DNA from: Falciphora oryzae
Lineage: Eukaryota; Ascomycota; Sordariomycetes; Magnaporthales; Magnaporthaceae
Length of the DNA: 64,000 nt
Direction of reading: 5' to 3'
NCBI GenBank assembly: GCA_000733355.1
Contig: JNVV01000046.1
Location: 53,861-117,860, forward strand
Part shown: positions 11,738-20,767 of the stretch, piece after piece
How positions within the stretch are numbered: position 1 is the first letter of the stretch
Layout of the letters: every line of letters starts with the position of its first letter
The notes under the pieces: model-generated
Seen by the model: only the letters and a program-made list of their open reading frames with translations
The model's database searches: none
What the model was told of the DNA's origin: nothing
Made by a program: the position numbers and the translations under genes

Positions 11738-14700
11738 ATGGCGGAGCCAGACGTGGCGGCAGCGGCGGCGCTGTCACCGCATGACAACGCCAGCGTCTGG
11801 TTCAACTTCACCACATGGACCGTCCAGCACATGCCGTACCTCAACATGACCAAGCTCGCCCCGTCCATCGAGGACCTCGTCCTGGCCGGCCCCAGGATGG
11901 TCATGAAGCTCGGCCGCCTCGGCTCTGTCTTCTCCATCCCCGACGCCGTCGACGGCTTCGGACAACGCCACATCCCCGACGCGACCCCGGACTCGACCAT
12001 CGTTTTCGCCGCCACCACCGACCCCGTCGCCGCCGCCCGGTCCTTTGTCGCCACCGCCGTCCCGCCCCCGGCTGCCCAGTCCCTCGCCGCGGCCCAGGAC
12101 GCCGCGGCCTCGCGCTTCTCCTTCGAGAGCGCACGGAGCTTCGGCAGCGTCTTCAGCTACGCCACTAGCAAGTGGGCCCTCTGCTGCATCGCCATGGCCG
12201 TCGTCCTCAACCGCACACACATCTTTGCCGCCACCCGGCGACGCCTGCGCCTCCGCTGGCCTGTCCGCCTGGCCCTCCGCATCGTCCCCATCATCCTCTT
12301 CACATTCCAGGCCCGGAGCCTGATCCAGTCCATACAATGCCAGACCTCGCCCGACTTCGCCGAGCTGCGATGGGGCAACGCCAGCAAGAGCTCCGACCTC
12401 ATGTTCTCGCATGCGAACGGCTTCCTGCATGGCCTGAGCTCGAGCCTGTTGCTCGGTGCCTCCGACGTGGATTCGTGCCTCGCCGTCCACATGATACCGC
12501 CACTTTCGTCGGGCGCCGAGGGCACAGATCAGGCGCCGTCGGATCTGCGAGGCTCGTTGTCGCTGCTGTGGCCGCTCTTTGGGAGCTTCTGCCTGAGCCA
12601 GTTCCTCGAGACCATCTCGTGTGCCGTCCAGGGGCGACCGCTCGCTGCCGAGACGGGGATGACACTCTTTGAGCACTCGCTTGCCTTCGCCGAGGCCGAT
12701 GCCGCCATCAGCAACCAGCTGGGTTGGGGCCTGTTCACCGCCTCATCGGCGTCTACAGCGGCAGGTGCCGCGAAGGCCGCGGCGTCTATAGGGTCTGCTT
12801 CCACCGGCGCAAACATTGCCATCACCAGGTCCATGATCATGAAAAGGGCGAACACGCCGCCCGAGGTGCTGCTGGTCGCCTTTCTCTCCGCCATGGGCCA
12901 CGTCACTAGCCACATACTCGCAGTCTTCAACCTGCAGTCAAAGTTCCGCCTGGTCAGCACCGGATTCTACGCCGCCTGCTTCATGGGCTCCATCATCTGG
13001 AGCGGCTTTACTTTCTCGCTGGACGACCCTGCTCGACAGGGCCTGTTGAGGTTTCCCACCGTCTGCATCATCGGGTACATCCCTCACCTGCTGGTTCTTT
13101 TCGGCATGTTGACGTGCTGCTCTATATACTCGCTTGCGCTCCTCCTGTCGGCTCTCTCGCCTCCCGAGGTGGGAGCCTCGCCCGACAACGAGGGGGAGGA
13201 TCTCTCGACGTTGGGAGCCCGCCTCAGGCGCGCGCACGACAACATGCAGGCAAACATCTCACTCTCGGACATCCGGATCACGATGGAGATGGATTTCTAC
13301 ACTGCCCTCTTGCGGGCTGGGTTCGCCGCCATCTCAATGGCCAGCGAGGCCGTATATCTGAACGAGGATCGGCGTGTGAATCTCAAGCGCTATACGTGGC
13401 TCGAGGACGAGAGGTTGCGCGAGATTGAGCAGCTGCGCATGCAATGGCTACCCAATTCGCGCTACGACCCCAACGGCGCCATCGGCCTGGTCCCGGTCGT
13501 CCAGGCCCAGACAGGCAGGACGGACGGTGCTGGCGGGTATGCAACCACGGGCTATGCGAGGGAGCGGGCGGCACAGAAGGTGGCCAAAACGCGCGGCAGC
13601 GAGCGCGTGCGGCCGATGCGGGACGGCGTTGGGGCCCACGAACGCAGCGGCAGATGGCTGCTTGCGCTTGAGTACCTCATGCACATCAACCGGCTGATGC
13701 TCAGGGTCGTGGCAATGGCGGCATGCAAGCTCCTGGCACGGCTTGGCGTCGCGAACCCGCCCCGTTTTCTCCGGTATCTGGCGCAAGAGCCCAAGCCGAG
13801 GGGCGCGCCCGAGATCATCGACATGGGGACTATTGACGCCACGGATCCCACCGTTGGCATCAGGGTCGACGGCGTGCGGGACGCGCGGGGTCATATCGTC
13901 GGCGAGTGGATGCGAGGCCAGGACAACAGGGCTTACGTGCCGTGGAAATCGGGCGTGGACCTGGAGGAAATCGTGACGACGCAGTTCCCTGAAGAGAAGG
14001 ACACATCCGGCATCCTGTACAAGTGGTGGCTGCGCGGTGGCTGGTGGGGGGAGGTCGATAGGAGCGGGGACTACCGTCCGCCGTCGGACCACGACGACCC
14101 GGACTTTGACGCCACGAGCGTCGTCTCCACCACCGAGACAGACCCCCGGAGCGAGGTTGGCCGCTGGGACTCGGACGACAACGAACAAGACTGGGAAGAT
14201 GAAGACGACGGCCAGCGCACGCCGACACGGCGGTCGCCATTTACTACACGCGAGTCGTCTCCAATGTTGGACAGCCCCATGGCCATGGCGGACCTGGCGC
14301 GGCTGCTGCATCCCCAGTCCCCCGAGGAGCGCGACGAGGCGCTCGCGCTGGCCGCGCACCTGGGCTCCGAGGGCATCGTGACGCGAAGCCGGTTTGCCAG
14401 GCTGTCGGCGCAGCAGCGCGCACGGGTACTGATGCCTGCGGGCGCCAGCAGCACCGTGGACCTCGCCGGACGGGGCCGCTACCAGCAGCACCACCAGCTC
14501 CGGCGGAGCCATAAGATGTCGTCGGACGAGGAGGCGCAGCTGCTCGAGCAGATTCTGCTCTCGAGGCGGGCGCAGGCGGCCGGCGAGGGGTCGCCGTCGT
14601 CGTCGTCGTCGTCGTGGGCGACGGGGGCGGCGGGCATGGGCCCCGAGGGCCCGCAGTGCGTCGTCTGTCACAGCGCGTCGCGCACCATCATCGTCTGGCC

Positions 14701-14818
14701 GTGCCGCTGCCTCAGCCTGTGCGATGACTGCAGGGTCTCGCTGGCCATGAACAACTTTGACAAGTGCGTCTGCTGCCGTCGCGAGGTCATCAGCTTCAGT
14801 CGCATCTTTGTGCCCTGA
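11738..14818 (+). CDS. Asi1/Asi3-type multipass membrane RING ubiquitin ligase
   Basis: A single exon of 1026 residues starting MAEPDVAAAAALSP. The ATG at 11738 was chosen over the in-frame ATG at 11441 because family-like sequence (FNFTTWTVQHMPYLNMT) begins here. Several hydrophobic segments are visible, for example WALCCIAMAVVL, LALRIVPIILFTF, VLLVAFLSAMGHVTSHILAV, FYAACFMGSIIWSGF and VCIIGYIPHLLVLFGMLTCC. They precede a long soluble, partly acidic and low-complexity region (residues ~790-960). The last 50 residues are a RING finger: CVVC, then PCRCLSLCDDC, then CVCC. Yeast Asi1 and Asi3 are inner-nuclear-membrane E3 ligases of this layout, acting in protein quality control and amino-acid-sensor signalling. 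Location and substrates here are inferred. Confidence 0.85.
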   Translation: MAEPDVAAAAALSPHDNASVWFNFTTWTVQHMPYLNMTKLAPSIEDLVLAGPRMVMKLGRLGSVFSIPDAVDGFGQRHIPDATPDSTIVFAATTDPVAAARSFVATAVPPPAAQSLAAAQDAAASRFSFESARSFGSVFSYATSKWALCCIAMAVVLNRTHIFAATRRRLRLRWPVRLALRIVPIILFTFQARSLIQSIQCQTSPDFAELRWGNASKSSDLMFSHANGFLHGLSSSLLLGASDVDSCLAVHMIPPLSSGAEGTDQAPSDLRGSLSLLWPLFGSFCLSQFLETISCAVQGRPLAAETGMTLFEHSLAFAEADAAISNQLGWGLFTASSASTAAGAAKAAASIGSASTGANIAITRSMIMKRANTPPEVLLVAFLSAMGHVTSHILAVFNLQSKFRLVSTGFYAACFMGSIIWSGFTFSLDDPARQGLLRFPTVCIIGYIPHLLVLFGMLTCCSIYSLALLLSALSPPEVGASPDNEGEDLSTLGARLRRAHDNMQANISLSDIRITMEMDFYTALLRAGFAAISMASEAVYLNEDRRVNLKRYTWLEDERLREIEQLRMQWLPNSRYDPNGAIGLVPVVQAQTGRTDGAGGYATTGYARERAAQKVAKTRGSERVRPMRDGVGAHERSGRWLLALEYLMHINRLMLRVVAMAACKLLARLGVANPPRFLRYLAQEPKPRGAPEIIDMGTIDATDPTVGIRVDGVRDARGHIVGEWMRGQDNRAYVPWKSGVDLEEIVTTQFPEEKDTSGILYKWWLRGGWWGEVDRSGDYRPPSDHDDPDFDATSVVSTTETDPRSEVGRWDSDDNEQDWEDEDDGQRTPTRRSPFTTRESSPMLDSPMAMADLARLLHPQSPEERDEALALAAHLGSEGIVTRSRFARLSAQQRARVLMPAGASSTVDLAGRGRYQQHHQLRRSHKMSSDEEAQLLEQILLSRRAQAAGEGSPSSSSSSWATGAAGMGPEGPQCVVCHSASRTIIVWPCRCLSLCDDCRVSLAMNNFDKCVCCRREVISFSRIFVP

Positions 14819-15346
14819 AACAGACCAGGTTTGTTATTTTGCATATAACCAAGCGTATCATTTACTTATCTCGTCTCCGTTCTGGGTTGTTTCTTGATGG
14901 CCCATACGCATTCTTGCTCTACTTAGGTATTTTTCAGACCTCATTACGCGATCGATGCCGCAGTTTTCTTATTACTACTTTTTATGTGTCGTGAGGGTGT
15001 GAATGAAACATGATTAGATGTCTCTCGGGTTGGAAATCGTATTGAGTCCCATCTCGGCGCAGTATCCAAGAGTTATTAGACTGGACAGAAACTCGCTGAC
15101 GTGCTCGTCATGAACGGCACTCTGGGAACATCCGAGACACCCTTGCATGTTGTTAAACGACGGAACGACAGGGAAACGGTCTGGTAGAGCGGCAGATTTC
15201 AGGGAGCGTGAATGAAAACCAGTATCACGATCGTCCAGACAGTGTAGCCTGTGAGCTTGTAAATAGCTGAGGGGGCATGAGGAGCATACCGGGTATCATT
15301 CAATTCTCAACTGAATTCTAAGGCGTGACGAAGCCACTCCCAAATT
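14819..15346. other. 3'-3' intergenic region
   Basis: This lies between the convergent ligase and SEN34 genes. It is T-rich after the ligase stop, as expected for 3' UTR and polyadenylation sequence. Nothing else is seen. Confidence 0.5.
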
Positions 15347-16324
15347 CTACATACCAGCCCACTCGACACAGAAAGTGCGCACGTTGGGCCCACCAGGCTC
15401 CCCGGCCCCATCGCCAGGCTCCTCGGCGCCGAGCAGCAGGCCCTTCTTGACGGCGCCAGCGAGCCGGCCGGTGCCGACGAGGTCCAGCATCTCAACCTCC
15501 TCGTCCCAGCCGTAGCTGTTCGCGATGAAGTGCGCGTGGAACCGGAACGGGTCGCCCGGGTAGACGCTGTACTTGCCGCCGAACCGGAGCCCGGGCGTCA
15601 TGAAGTAGCCGCGGCTGCTGAGGTGCGCGTAGAGCGGGCAGCCTTCGGGCGGCGGGAGCGCCGGCTCCTCGGCCTCCTCTGCGGGAGCCGGCAGGAGCCC
15701 TGCGCTGGTCGAGGGGGTCAGGTAGACCCCGCCCGGGTTGCGACATGCGGCATGCGAGGTCGCGCTGGGTGGAGCGGTAGCCAGGGCGGGTGCCGTCAGC
15801 GAAGAGGATGTGAACAAAGATGGCTCGTCAGCGCCGCCTGAGCCCGGCTCCGCGGGCGCCGTCTCCGGCGCGGAGGCCGTCTCCTCTGGCTTTCCCCTAT
15901 CCTTCCTGCCGGCCGCCAGCGCGCGCGCCTCTCTTTTCACCTTTGCGGCATGTGAGCGGGCAGCTGAGGCCTCCTCGATGCTCGCGCGGGCCTCGGCGCG
16001 CTGGTCGCGGTGGGCCCCGGCGTACAGGGCGCGGCGGCGCTCGCGCTCTGGGCGGGTCAGGGCCTCGAGGTGGGCGCGGGGGTCGTCGGCGAGGTAGGCG
16101 TCGCCGCGGCTGACCAGCAGGGCCGCCTCCTCGGGCAGCAGCTCGAGGGGCAGGGCCGAGAAGATGTTCTGGTTCGGGGCCTGGGGGTTGGTGCCGACAA
16201 GGACGGAGCACATGCCGTGGGCGCGGCGCAGGCGCATCACGTCGGCCAGGTCGAAGATCAGGTACCGCCCCGCCACCTGCGAGATGCGGATCGTCTTTGT
16301 CTCGGGGGGCGGAGGCGTCGCCAT
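15347..16324 (-). CDS. SEN34: tRNA-splicing endonuclease catalytic subunit Sen34
   Basis: Single exon of 325 residues starting MATPPPPETKTIRIS; the frame is open nine codons further upstream but has no earlier ATG. Sen34 cuts the 3' splice site of intron-containing pre-tRNAs in the four-subunit Sen complex. The N-terminal half has the family fold around VAGRYLIFDLADVMRLRRAH and ALPLELLPEEAALLVSRGDA. A charged, Ala/Pro-rich linker spans about residues 90-225. The catalytic domain begins LSSRGYFMTPGLRFGG and continues YSVYPGDPFRFHAHF. By alignment with human SEN34 (Y247/H255/K286) the triad should be Y255, H263 and K294 (AVKKGLLLG), all present. The usual C-terminal aromatic ending (FCVEWAGM) is also present. 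Confidence 0.92.
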   Translation of the reverse strand: MATPPPPETKTIRISQVAGRYLIFDLADVMRLRRAHGMCSVLVGTNPQAPNQNIFSALPLELLPEEAALLVSRGDAYLADDPRAHLEALTRPERERRRALYAGAHRDQRAEARASIEEASAARSHAAKVKREARALAAGRKDRGKPEETASAPETAPAEPGSGGADEPSLFTSSSLTAPALATAPPSATSHAACRNPGGVYLTPSTSAGLLPAPAEEAEEPALPPPEGCPLYAHLSSRGYFMTPGLRFGGKYSVYPGDPFRFHAHFIANSYGWDEEVEMLDLVGTGRLAGAVKKGLLLGAEEPGDGAGEPGGPNVRTFCVEWAGM

Positions 16325-17209
16325 TTCTTCAACCGAGTTCTGTGAGTCCAATGGTCAGCAAGGACTGCATCGGATAGGGCTGGGCTGCGTTTGGAGGTAG
16401 CGCGCGACAACAATGGGTCCAGAGGGATAAAATCATAAGGTCTCTTGAGTTTTTTTCTCAACATCCAATATTTGTCTGTGGATTGACAGATTATAAAACT
16501 TTTTGTGTAATCATCTTGGCCTCTAGGACTTGCGGGGATCCGGGAGGAAGGGCAAATCCTTACCGTAAAGCTTTAGCATTGGTGGTGATGGTCGAAACCA
16601 ACTTGCGAGGAGTCAGGCTTCTGTTGAGGAAGAAAAAAATGCTTGCGAGTTGGAGATGGCCCGGAGGTCATTGGCAAATATTTTACTGCCGTGACCCATT
16701 AAAGCGGTGAAGGAATGCCCCACCGGCGTCTCTTCCAGCGGGTGTGCTATAAAGCGGCTGCTTCTTGGAGGGCCAAGGCTCCCTTCCACCAGGCCATGGT
16801 CTTATCGCCAAGACCACCCTCGGTGACATAAAGGAAAGACTAGAATGGCCACCAACAAGCTGCCAAAGGCAGGCCAGTTCTCGAACACTTTGTTCGAATT
16901 ATGTATGCATATGTATGCGTATGTGTGTGTGCATATATATGCGTGTGTGTGTGTGTGCATATGTATGCGTGTGTATGCGCATATATATGCGTGTACACGT
17001 ATATGTGTGTATTTATTTGTTCAATTGGTAAATCAATAGTACAATGCCGAATGATTTTTTCGCGCTGGAATTGGAAAAAGAAGAGATCTGCCAATAAAGG
17101 ATCAGCCGCCCACATCATCCCCAATGGAAGGCGCGACGCCCATCCATGGCATTTCGGCAAGTTGTACCGATTACCCAGATAACGACCACTGCGCCCGCCG
17201 TCACATTAC
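16325..17209. other. Gene-free stretch with a TG/TA microsatellite
   Basis: This holds the SEN34 promoter region at its left end and an alternating purine-pyrimidine repeat at ~16900-17022. No gene is supported. Confidence 0.5.
16900..17022. repeat. Imperfect ATGTATGC / TG microsatellite
   Basis: About 120 nt of nearly perfect purine-pyrimidine alternation built from TATG, TGCG, TGTG and CATATATATGCG units. The ORFs that cross it are repeat translation, not genes. Confidence 0.85.
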
Positions 17210-17830
17210 GGCGTCGTCATAGGTGAGGAGCAAGGGGGCACGAGCTTCGGGACCCAGGCCTAGGGCGGGGAGCGTTGGAAAGCAGGTCGTAGGCGGCCTC
17301 GTTCGACGCGAACGCCGCCGTGGCCAGCGGCAGAAGAGCGTCCCTCGTACTCGCTCAAGCAGCCGTTGCCGATTACTTGGGCCTGCGGCTGGTGCGGGAT
17401 GGCCTTGGGGTCCGGGTACAGGATGCCGCGCTTAGAACCCAGCGTCTTGCCGTGCCCGTACGACGCGGCCCCGGGGTCGAAGCGCTGGGTGAGCTCGAAC
17501 TAGGCCTTGGGGGAGACGTGGGCCTGGTTCTCGAAGACGGCCACCTGGTGGGTGAACGGCGTCTCGCAGATCACGGTGAAGTCGGCGTCTGCTCGTGGTG
17601 TCAGTCATGGCATTTTCGTTTTGGGAGGCCAGAACAGGATCGTATAGAACTTACCATGGTGGGTTACCGATTCACCGGTATTCTCCCTGCTACTGAAGCA
17701 TATCACGAATCACAAGTCCATGGATATTCTACATGATACTGCGGTCTTACCACTAAGACTTTCGATGTCGGCGTTGGAGACGATGACTCCAAAATCGATA
17801 GCGGAGCCTTGGGGCCTTGGGGTAGGCTTG
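17210..17830 (-). pseudogene. Decayed TauD/xanthine-dioxygenase-type alpha-ketoglutarate dioxygenase
   Basis: On the minus strand, AIDFGVIVSNADIESLSG (near 17800-17750) is followed, after what looks like an intron region, by ADADFTVICETPFTHQVAVF, ENQAHVSPKA, a stop, FELTQRFDPGAASYGHGKTL, then RGILYPDPKAIPHQPQAQVI ending GNG (17590-17340). These blocks match the N-terminal half of fungal alpha-ketoglutarate-dependent xanthine dioxygenase/TauD-like proteins. After a frame change comes LLPLATAAFASNEAAYDLLS, resembling the C-terminal VPLGTTAFVSG block, then ALGLGPEARAP. The middle of the protein, including the expected His-x-Asp iron-binding region, is missing: about 100 residues are absent between the two parts. 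With a stop, frameshifts and this deletion, the gene cannot be functional. The family call rests on remembered block order. Confidence 0.6.
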
Positions 17831-18331
17831 GCAGTCCTGCTTTTGCGATGTTCGGAATGAAGGATGTGCAAGGCTGAAAAAGAGGAATAGGGGCAGAGGA
17901 GTGAACGGACCTCAACGGTCTTATATTCCTATCTTGGTCACGGGATATCCCCGATTGCCGCCGGTCGGACATCGGCACCGCAGGCCGAGCTCGAAAATGG
18001 GTCGACTGGTGGATATGTGTCATTTGCTAGACCATACCATGCGCCGAACAAAGATTATAGACAAACGCTACACGGTGGAATCTATAAAGGTTTTACCGCA
18101 AATTATCTCTAGTGGAGAAGAGTCGCACTCCCATTGCGCTGATCGCTGACCTGCACGCTGCTGATGAAGAGTGGCGGAGTGGGAGTCCATATACATGTCG
18201 TCCTAGAAGACGAACGGTGGCACCAGCCGAGGCACCTGCTGGAGCCGTGTGTACGGTCATCTCGAGACCGAACCTGGACGCGTAGCGAGAAGAGCAGACC
18301 TTTTGCCTTTGCCCCTGCAACTGCTCGCCCC
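17831..18331. other. Intergenic region
   Basis: No gene seen. The right end should contain the 3' UTR of the minus-strand CNS1 gene. The left may contain the dead promoter of the dioxygenase remnant. Confidence 0.4.
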
Positions 18332-19648
18332 CTAAGGCGCCGCCCCCGACTTCATGGCCTTGAACTCCTTGACCCACTTGGCCGCCTTGGCCTTGGGCAG
18401 GACAAAGATGCGGACGAGCTCGTCGACGACCTCCATGCTATCGAGGGCCAGCACCTTGATCAGGGGCACCTTCTTGCCCAGCTTGAGCAGCGACCCCTTT
18501 GCCGTCTCGACGTAGCACTCGACGCCGTTCTGCGTATAGGCGCTGTCGCGGTCCCAGGGCAGGGGCAGCAGGTACGACAGGTGCACATCAACGCAGTCGT
18601 GCTCGCCAAACGCCTTGATGAAGTCGGACTGCATGTCGGCCGGGTACAAGATCATGGTCGGGAAGGCGAGCGAGCTGTTCTCCGTGTCGTCCGGGTCCGG
18701 GACCAGCTGGCAGCGCGCGTCCTCCATCTCGGGCGGCTTGTCCGTCGACCGCGTGCGCACGCCGCGCTGCCGCAGCGTCGCGCGCAGCAGGTACTTGCGC
18801 CGGATCTCGGTCGCGGCCCTCTCCGATTCCTTCTTCTGCTTTTGCGCAATGACCCACCGCCGCTCCGCCGCCTCGGCGCGCACCGCCCGCAGCGCCGCAT
18901 TGTCCGGGTCGATGGCCAACCCGCGCTCGGCCGCGTCCTCAGCCTCGGGCACCTTGTCGAGCCGAGCCAGCGCCCGCGCGCTGCGGTAGAAGGCCTTGAT
19001 GTTGCGCGGGTTCAGGTTCAGGGCCGCGGCGCAGTCGAGCGTGCAGGACCGGTGGTTGCGCAGCTCCAGGTGGCACGCCGCCCGGTTGACATACAGCGAC
19101 TCGAGCACCGCCGCCTCGCGCTTGATTTCTTCCGGGTCGTCTGGCGACGTCGGCGGGCCCCGGGCGCCCTCCTCGTCGTCGTCCACGACCGGCGGCGGCG
19201 TCGGGGCTGGCGGCTCCCCCCGCGCCCGTCGCCTGACCTCGGCGGCCAGGATGTTGATGCCCTTGGTGTAGAACTCCTTGGCGTCGGCCCACTTCTTCTC
19301 CTTGAAGCACTCGTTGCCGCGCTCCTTGAAGTCGGACGCGTTCTCGAGCGGGGTGCCCTCGTAGGCCAGGGCCTGCAGAGCCGCCACGTCGTCGTTTTCC
19401 TCCAGCTCCGTCATGAACAGCGGCGACTTGTTCAGGTCGGCCAGGATCTCCTCGGTCGTCTTGTTGCGCACGGCCGCCAGCGCCGGCGGCAGCTCGGGCA
19501 TGAGACCGCCGCCGTCGTTCTGGGCGCTGGCCTCCCCAGCTGCCGCCGGCAGCTCCGGCCCATGGCTGCTGCTGATGCTTGCGCTCTCAGTCCTGGCCGC
19601 CAGCTCCTCAATCACACTTTCGATTGGGGGTATTTGTGCTGAGCCCAT
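18332..19648 (-). CDS. CNS1: Hsp70/Hsp90 co-chaperone Cns1 (TTC4 family)
   Basis: A single exon of 438 residues starting MGSAQIPPIESVIEELAART. Cns1 bridges Hsp70 and Hsp90 and supports elongation factor 2 folding; it is essential in yeast. The N-terminal LPPALAAVRNKTTEEILADL and NKSPLFMTELEE segments are the family signature. A TPR domain follows at about residues 103-255, with FKERGNECFKEKKWADAKEF, LYVNRAACHLELRNHRSCTL and NLNPRNIKAFYRSARALARL. A basic helix (QKQKKESERAATEIRRKYLL) leads to the C-terminal wheel domain, including FPTMILYPADMQSDFIKAF and the end FVLPKAKAAKWVKEF. A 30-residue acidic/Pro insert (about 145-175) splits the first TPR from the second, which is common in fungal orthologues. 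Length agrees with the family. Confidence 0.93.
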   Translation of the reverse strand: MGSAQIPPIESVIEELAARTESASISSSHGPELPAAAGEASAQNDGGGLMPELPPALAAVRNKTTEEILADLNKSPLFMTELEENDDVAALQALAYEGTPLENASDFKERGNECFKEKKWADAKEFYTKGINILAAEVRRRARGEPPAPTPPPVVDDDEEGARGPPTSPDDPEEIKREAAVLESLYVNRAACHLELRNHRSCTLDCAAALNLNPRNIKAFYRSARALARLDKVPEAEDAAERGLAIDPDNAALRAVRAEAAERRWVIAQKQKKESERAATEIRRKYLLRATLRQRGVRTRSTDKPPEMEDARCQLVPDPDDTENSSLAFPTMILYPADMQSDFIKAFGEHDCVDVHLSYLLPLPWDRDSAYTQNGVECYVETAKGSLLKLGKKVPLIKVLALDSMEVVDELVRIFVLPKAKAAKWVKEFKAMKSGAAP

Positions 19649-20767
19649 TGTCTTATAGCGTCACCCGCGACTCGAGGACGAATGTGGAAAATAAGAAGAA
19701 AAAAAAGTGGGATCGAGCGTCGGTGAGCGACTTGTGCCCAATCCGGGTTGGAGTGCCTCACTGACACTCCCTGAATAACGGGCCGAGACGTCGAGATCCA
19801 GGAGGCAGCGCGAGGAGTGAAAAGGGCCGTAGAGGTAGAGATGTGTAGTGTCTTTATTTTATTTTTATTGCGCCGTATGCAGCGAACGCGTGGCAGCGAG
19901 TGTGTTGGATCTACTTGAGTTGGAGTCACGTCATGGCCAAGTTCGTAAAAGTGCCCTCCCGAGATTTTCTTCTTCTTTCTCGGTCCCTCCTCCAGCTTCC
20001 TCCCGCGCAACCCCACCCCCACAACTGACATCAACTTTTAACCCATGTCCATCGTGGCTGCCATCAGGCACTTACACATTAATTGCCCCATAATATCACC
20101 GTGCCAAGTATGTAGAGGAAGGCCTTATGCTGCCGTGGACACGCGAAAATGCCGGCCCATCGAGGCAGGTACCAAAGCCCCGCCAGAGAAGACGAGCGAA
20201 CAAAAATAATGCTCTGGAAGCTTCCATGTCCACGCCTAGAAAGAAGCAAGCTGGGTTAAGCGCGGATGGGTGGACCAGAATGGAAACCCCAACCCTGTCG
20301 CCCCCAGGCTAATCCTGGCCCCCTGGCGGCGACCCCTTTTTTCATGCCATCGAGCATCAACCCGGCAGGCCGTGAGCGAAGTGCTTTGTAGCTCCTTGTA
20401 TTGGAGAACATTTACATACCCCTTCGATGCCTAGGTAGCTATATACATTTATTTTAAGTCCATGTCGCTCGCTCGCTCGCTTTCTATTATCGTCCATAGG
20501 ATGCAAATCTTGCAGCCCTCCAAAGTCCATCCATGTATACCATTACCTCCCACGAGAAAGAGAAATGCCCGAGGAAAAAAAAAAAAAAAAATTAAAAAGC
20601 CAGCCCATTTTAAAACGTCAACTCCTTCAAGCGCCGTGCTCACCGAGCAAAATGTCAAAGAAACCTCATCTCTCGTGTATGTGCGTTCCGGCCATCTTGT
20701 GGCCGGGTTTGGTTGTAGTCGTAGGGTCGTAGGGTCATTAGAATGGACGGAGGTCCAGAGTGTCCCT
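19649..20767. other. Intergenic region with A tract and CTCG repeat
   Basis: This holds the CNS1 promoter region on the left and the 3' end of the MFS gene on the right. Small features are a run of 17 A (20575-20591) and a short CTCG repeat near 20466. No gene is supported. Confidence 0.5.
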
